This document shows positions 4,448 through 7,302 of a stretch of 7,302 bases of DNA, piece after piece. Position 1 is the first letter of the stretch. Every line of letters starts with the position of its first letter. The stretch comes from Actinoplanes liguriensis. GTDB taxonomy: Bacteria > Actinomycetota > Actinomycetes > Mycobacteriales > Micromonosporaceae. The notes beneath the pieces were generated by a model. That model searched no databases. It was not told the DNA's origin and saw only the letters and a program-made list of their open reading frames with translations. A program made the position numbers and the translations under genes. The DNA lies in assembly GCA_000715855.1 (NCBI GenBank), contig KL571238.1, forward strand, positions 45,217 through 52,518, given 5' to 3'.

Positions 4448-6591
4448 TGTCCGACTTGACGCAGTTGTTGCGCCGGGACTTGCCGGCGTCCATCGTCGTT
4501 TTCCTGATCGCTGTCCCGCTGTCGCTCGGCATCGCCGCGGCATCCGGGGCCCCGCTGCTGGCGGGATTGGTCGCCGCGGTGGTCGGCGGCATCGTCGCGG
4601 GCGCTCTAGGTGGCGCTCCGTTGCAGGTCAGCGGCCCGGCAGCCGGTCTGACCGTGATCGTGGCAGGAGCCGTGGCGGACTTCGGGTTCGCCGGCACCGC
4701 CGCGATCGTGGCGGTCGCCGGAATCGTCCAGATCCTGCTCGGCGTCTCCCGCCTGGGACGCGCCGCCCTCGCCCTCTCACCCGCCGTCGTCCACGGCATG
4801 CTGGCCGGCATCGGGCTGGTCATCGCCCTCAGCCAGATCCACGTGCTGCTCGGCGGCTCACCACGCAGCAACGCCGTGGAGAACCTCAAGGAACTGCCCG
4901 CCCAGATCGTCGACCACCACGGCCTGGCCACCATGCTCGGCCTGATCACCGTGGCGGTGCTCGTGCTCTGGCCACGCTTCGTGAAGATCTCGGTGCTCCC
5001 GGCCGCCCTGGTCGCGGTCGTCGGGGTCACCGTGCTGGCCTCGGTGATCGGTGGCGAGGTGACCCGGGTCGACCTGCCCGAGGAACCGCTCGCCGAGCTG
5101 ATCACCCCGGTCTGGCCGGACGCGCCGCTCCACAAGATCACCGTCGCGGTGTTCACCATCGCCCTGGTCGCGAGCGTGGAGTCGCTGCTCTCCGCGGTCG
5201 CCGTCGACCGGATGCACGACGGGCCGCGCGCCCGGCTGAATCGGGAACTGGTCGCGCAGGGCACCGCGAACACGATCTCCGGGCTCCTCGGCGGCCTGCC
5301 GGTCACCGGCGTGATCGTGCGCAGCTCGACCAACGTGGCGGCCGGCGCCAGGACACGGGCGTCCGCGATCCTGCACGGCGTCTGGATCGCGGTGTTCGTG
5401 CTGTTCTGCGCCTCGCTGCTGGAGAAGATCCCGATGGCCGTGCTGGCCGCGGTGCTGATCGTGGTCGGGGTGCGGCTCATCGACCTCGCGCAGATCCGCA
5501 CCTACGCCCGGCACGGGGAGCTACCGACGTACCTGGTGACGGCTTTGGGGGTGGTCTTCGTCGACCTGCTCACGGGCGTGGCGCTCGGCATGGTCACCGC
5601 CGCGGTCCTGATCCTCTGGCGGCTCACCCGGTGCGAGATCCGCAGCGTGCAGCGCGGGCCCGGCGAGTGGCTGATCAGGATCAGCGGCACGCTCGCGTTC
5701 ATCGAGTCGGCGCGGCTCACCCGGGAGTTCAACGCGATCCCGCCGAACGGGGACGTCGACGTCGAACTGCACCTCGACTACCTCGACCACGGAGCATTCG
5801 AGACGATCAAAACCTGGGAGGAGGCGTACGTCCGTGGCGGCGGCCGCGTCCACATCCACGAAGTGCACGACTCGTGGTTCCACCGGGCCACCTCCGGGCG
5901 GCTCGGCGGTGGCAAGAGCACCCCGCGTCTGCTCGGCTCGTGGTCCCGCTGGCAGGGCATCAACGAACAGCGGCGGGACGCGATGGCGGCCGGCATCGCC
6001 GAGTTCGAACGCAACGTCGCCCCGATGGTCCGGCCGCACCTGGCCGCCCTGGCCCGCGACGGTCAACGCCCCGAACAGCTCTTCATCACCTGCGCGGACT
6101 CCCGCCTGGTGCCGAACCTGATCACCGCCAGCGGCCCGGGTGACCTGTTCTGCGTCCGCAACGTCGGCAACCTGGTCCCGCCGGCGCCACGCCCGCACGC
6201 CGCACCGGGGGTCGGCGACGCCTCCGTCGGAGCCGCCGTCGAATACGCGGTCGACGTCCTCGGCGTCACCACGATCACGGTCTGCGGCCATTCCGGGTGC
6301 GGGGCGGTCCGGGCCCTGATGTCCGGCGCGGCGGCGCCCGGGTCGTCGCTGGGGGACTGGCTCAGCCTGTCCGGGGTCCACTTCACCGACCTGACCGATG
6401 AGGAGCGCTGCTGCACGGAGAACCTGGTCCAGCAGCTGGCCAACCTGCGCACCCATCCGGTGGTGCAGGCTGCTGAGGCGGCCGGCCGGCTCCGGCTGAC
6501 CGGCATGTACTTTGACCTGGCCGAGGCACGGATGTACGAGGTCGACCCGGTCCTCGGCATCCACCGCCCCGTCGACACACCCGCCGCCTGA
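4447..6591 (+). CDS. SulP-family inorganic anion transporter fused to beta-carbonic anhydrase
   Basis: This 714-aa inner-membrane protein probably imports bicarbonate or sulfate-like anions and interconverts HCO3- and CO2 on the cytosolic side. Residues ~12-390 form the polytopic SulP core: DLPASIVVFLIAVPLSLG at the N-terminus, QVSGPAAGLTVIV at 60-72, and GLLGGLPVTG at 279-288 followed by VRSSTNVAAGARTR. Residues ~398-480 look like a STAS domain. Residues ~520-714 are a beta-class carbonic anhydrase with complete active-site motifs: CADSR at 549-553 (Zn ligand Cys549, Asp551-Arg553 dyad) and GHSGCGA with Zn ligands His615 and Cys618. The architecture resembles Rv3273 of Mycobacterium tuberculosis. 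ATG 4447 is chosen over the in-frame TTG 4378 because the family begins at SDLTQLLRRDLPAS and the extra residues show no homology. It stands alone, bounded by terminators. The transported ion is inferred. Confidence 0.92.
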   Translation: MSDLTQLLRRDLPASIVVFLIAVPLSLGIAAASGAPLLAGLVAAVVGGIVAGALGGAPLQVSGPAAGLTVIVAGAVADFGFAGTAAIVAVAGIVQILLGVSRLGRAALALSPAVVHGMLAGIGLVIALSQIHVLLGGSPRSNAVENLKELPAQIVDHHGLATMLGLITVAVLVLWPRFVKISVLPAALVAVVGVTVLASVIGGEVTRVDLPEEPLAELITPVWPDAPLHKITVAVFTIALVASVESLLSAVAVDRMHDGPRARLNRELVAQGTANTISGLLGGLPVTGVIVRSSTNVAAGARTRASAILHGVWIAVFVLFCASLLEKIPMAVLAAVLIVVGVRLIDLAQIRTYARHGELPTYLVTALGVVFVDLLTGVALGMVTAAVLILWRLTRCEIRSVQRGPGEWLIRISGTLAFIESARLTREFNAIPPNGDVDVELHLDYLDHGAFETIKTWEEAYVRGGGRVHIHEVHDSWFHRATSGRLGGGKSTPRLLGSWSRWQGINEQRRDAMAAGIAEFERNVAPMVRPHLAALARDGQRPEQLFITCADSRLVPNLITASGPGDLFCVRNVGNLVPPAPRPHAAPGVGDASVGAAVEYAVDVLGVTTITVCGHSGCGAVRALMSGAAAPGSSLGDWLSLSGVHFTDLTDEERCCTENLVQQLANLRTHPVVQAAEAAGRLRLTGMYFDLAEARMYEVDPVLGIHRPVDTPAA

Positions 6592-6608
6592 CCGCTCCAT
6601 CCGCCCAC

Positions 6609-6642
6609 GGCGCCCGCCCCGAGCCACCTCGGGGCGGGCGCC
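6609..6642. terminator. Perfect 15-bp hairpin between convergent genes (probable bidirectional terminator)
   Basis: Positions 6609-6623 and 6628-6642 are perfect inverted copies (GGCGCCCGCCCCGAG and its complement) around a CCAC loop, starting 17 nt after the SulP stop. There is no T-run on either side, which fits the U-less, GC-rich hairpins frequent downstream of actinobacterial genes. The amidohydrolase gene converges from the right and ends at 6743, so the hairpin could serve both transcripts. Confidence 0.75.
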
Positions 6643-6742
6643 CCCGGTTCGGGCTGGTTCTGAGGGCTGTTTTTCGGCTCGGAACGAGCCATGAGTGCCG
6701 GCCGGGGTGGTGCGTCGCGGTGCGGGCTTGGCCCGCAACGGG

Positions 6743-7302
6743 TCAGCGGGGGGTGGTGGAGGCGTCTACCACCCGGGCGGTGGCCAGGACGTCCGGGAAT
6801 GTCGTGGGGGAGAGGTCCAGGGTGCCGGGGATCCAGGTGATCGAGGGGGTGGTGGGTTCGGTCATCGACAGGAGGATCTCGTCCGGGGTGAGGCCGGCCG
6901 CGCGCAGCGCACGCAGTTCGCGCGGGTTGATGCCCGGGATCAGGGGGCCGTTCCCGAGGTCGGTGCCGTAGCGGACGGTTCCGCCGTGCTCGACGAAGCG
7001 CCGCAGGTTGCCGACGGCCGTCTCGTGGGCCGGGCCGGGGTCGCCCCAGCCGTGGATGTCCAGGGTGCTGATCCAGGTCATCCGGGTGGCGCAGGCGCGG
7101 ATCAGCGCGTCGGGGAGCGCTTCGGTCCACGGGGTGTGCGCCAGCAGGTCGGCGCCCGCCTCGAAGGCCGCGGCCACGGTGCCGGGGCCCTCGGCGTGGA
7201 TCACCACCTGGAGGGCGGCGGCGTGCGCGGCGTCGACCAGGGCGCGCAGTGTGGGCTGGGGCAGGAGTGGGCCGCCGGCGTGTGCGGTCACCTTGATCAG
7301 GG
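6743..7302 (-). CDS. Amidohydrolase-family protein (imidazolonepropionase/prolidase-like), 5' end outside the window
   Basis: This is the C-terminal ~185 residues of a TIM-barrel metal-dependent hydrolase that cleaves amide, lactam or similar C-N bonds; the substrate is unknown. The frame is open to the right edge (LIKVTAHAGG), so GTG 7291 is internal and the N-terminal HxH metal motif lies outside. Visible elements in order are IKV (Lys 7292-7294, the position of the carboxylated metal-bridging Lys in this family), VIHAEG (His 7196-7198), LLAHTPW (His 7136-7138; relatives usually have EH here) and YGTDLG (Asp 6959-6961, the catalytic/metal Asp). RELRALRAAGLTPDEIL is the usual C-terminal helix pattern. 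After it, the family's typical G-x-L-x-PG-x-x-ADLVVLD tail is only loosely recognisable. It ends in TGA, convergent with the SulP gene. Confidence 0.82.
   Translation of the reverse strand, partial: LIKVTAHAGGPLLPQPTLRALVDAAHAAALQVVIHAEGPGTVAAAFEAGADLLAHTPWTEALPDALIRACATRMTWISTLDIHGWGDPGPAHETAVGNLRRFVEHGGTVRYGTDLGNGPLIPGINPRELRALRAAGLTPDEILLSMTEPTTPSITWIPGTLDLSPTTFPDVLATARVVDASTTPR

Noticed and set aside
6063..7130. A 355-codon minus-strand frame across the SulP end and the amidohydrolase
   Set aside because: It is a Pro/Arg-rich shadow frame overlapping two well-supported genes and their terminator.
1..7302. tRNA, rRNA, CRISPR array, prophage or insertion sequence
   Set aside because: No cloverleaf, rRNA core, spaced direct-repeat array, integrase or transposase was seen on either strand.

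Overview
This is high-GC DNA with strong third-position G/C bias, typical of an actinobacterium. Micromonosporaceae or Actinoplanes-like is a guess from codon use and gene content; no marker gene is present. The left edge and position ~3207 carry Nextera/Tn5 mosaic-end sequence, so this is an Illumina tagmentation assembly, possibly metagenomic, with adapter left in the contig.

Layout. (1) 1-23 is adapter. (2) 24-431, minus strand, is the N-terminal 136 codons of a class-II glutamine amidotransferase of the asparagine-synthase family, cut off by the adapter. (3) 431-3016, minus strand, is an 861-aa fusion of a GCS2/YbdK-type carboxylate-amine ligase and a circularly permuted type-2 ATP-grasp ligase. 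It is translationally coupled (TGATG) to the amidotransferase downstream. (4) 3017-3182 is a divergent promoter region. (5) 3183-4257, plus strand, is an extended-SDR NAD-dependent sugar-nucleotide epimerase whose glycine-rich NAD loop is overwritten by 16 nt of adapter, which shifts the frame. A textbook terminator (4276-4303) follows. (6) 4304-4446 is a relatively AT-rich leader with three inverted repeats; one overlaps the next start codon. (7) 4447-6591, plus strand, is a 714-aa SulP anion transporter fused to a beta-carbonic anhydrase. (8) 6609-6642 is a perfect 15-bp hairpin between convergent genes. (9) 6743-7302, minus strand, is the C-terminal part of a metal-dependent amidohydrolase that runs off the right edge.

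How the genes work together. The minus-strand pair supplies two ATP-dependent amide-forming activities plus a glutamine-dependent amidation activity. This is the logic expected for a small amidated peptide or a peptide-like modification, comparable to N-acetylglutaminylglutamine amide synthesis; the product is unknown. The epimerase probably acts on a nucleotide sugar and shares only the divergent promoter region with that pair. The SulP-carbonic anhydrase protein probably links bicarbonate (or other anion) uptake to CO2/HCO3- interconversion and looks like a stand-alone unit.

The most novel candidates are the fused dual-ligase/amidotransferase cassette and the palindrome at the transporter start. 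The most practically important observation is that both adapter scars corrupt genes.
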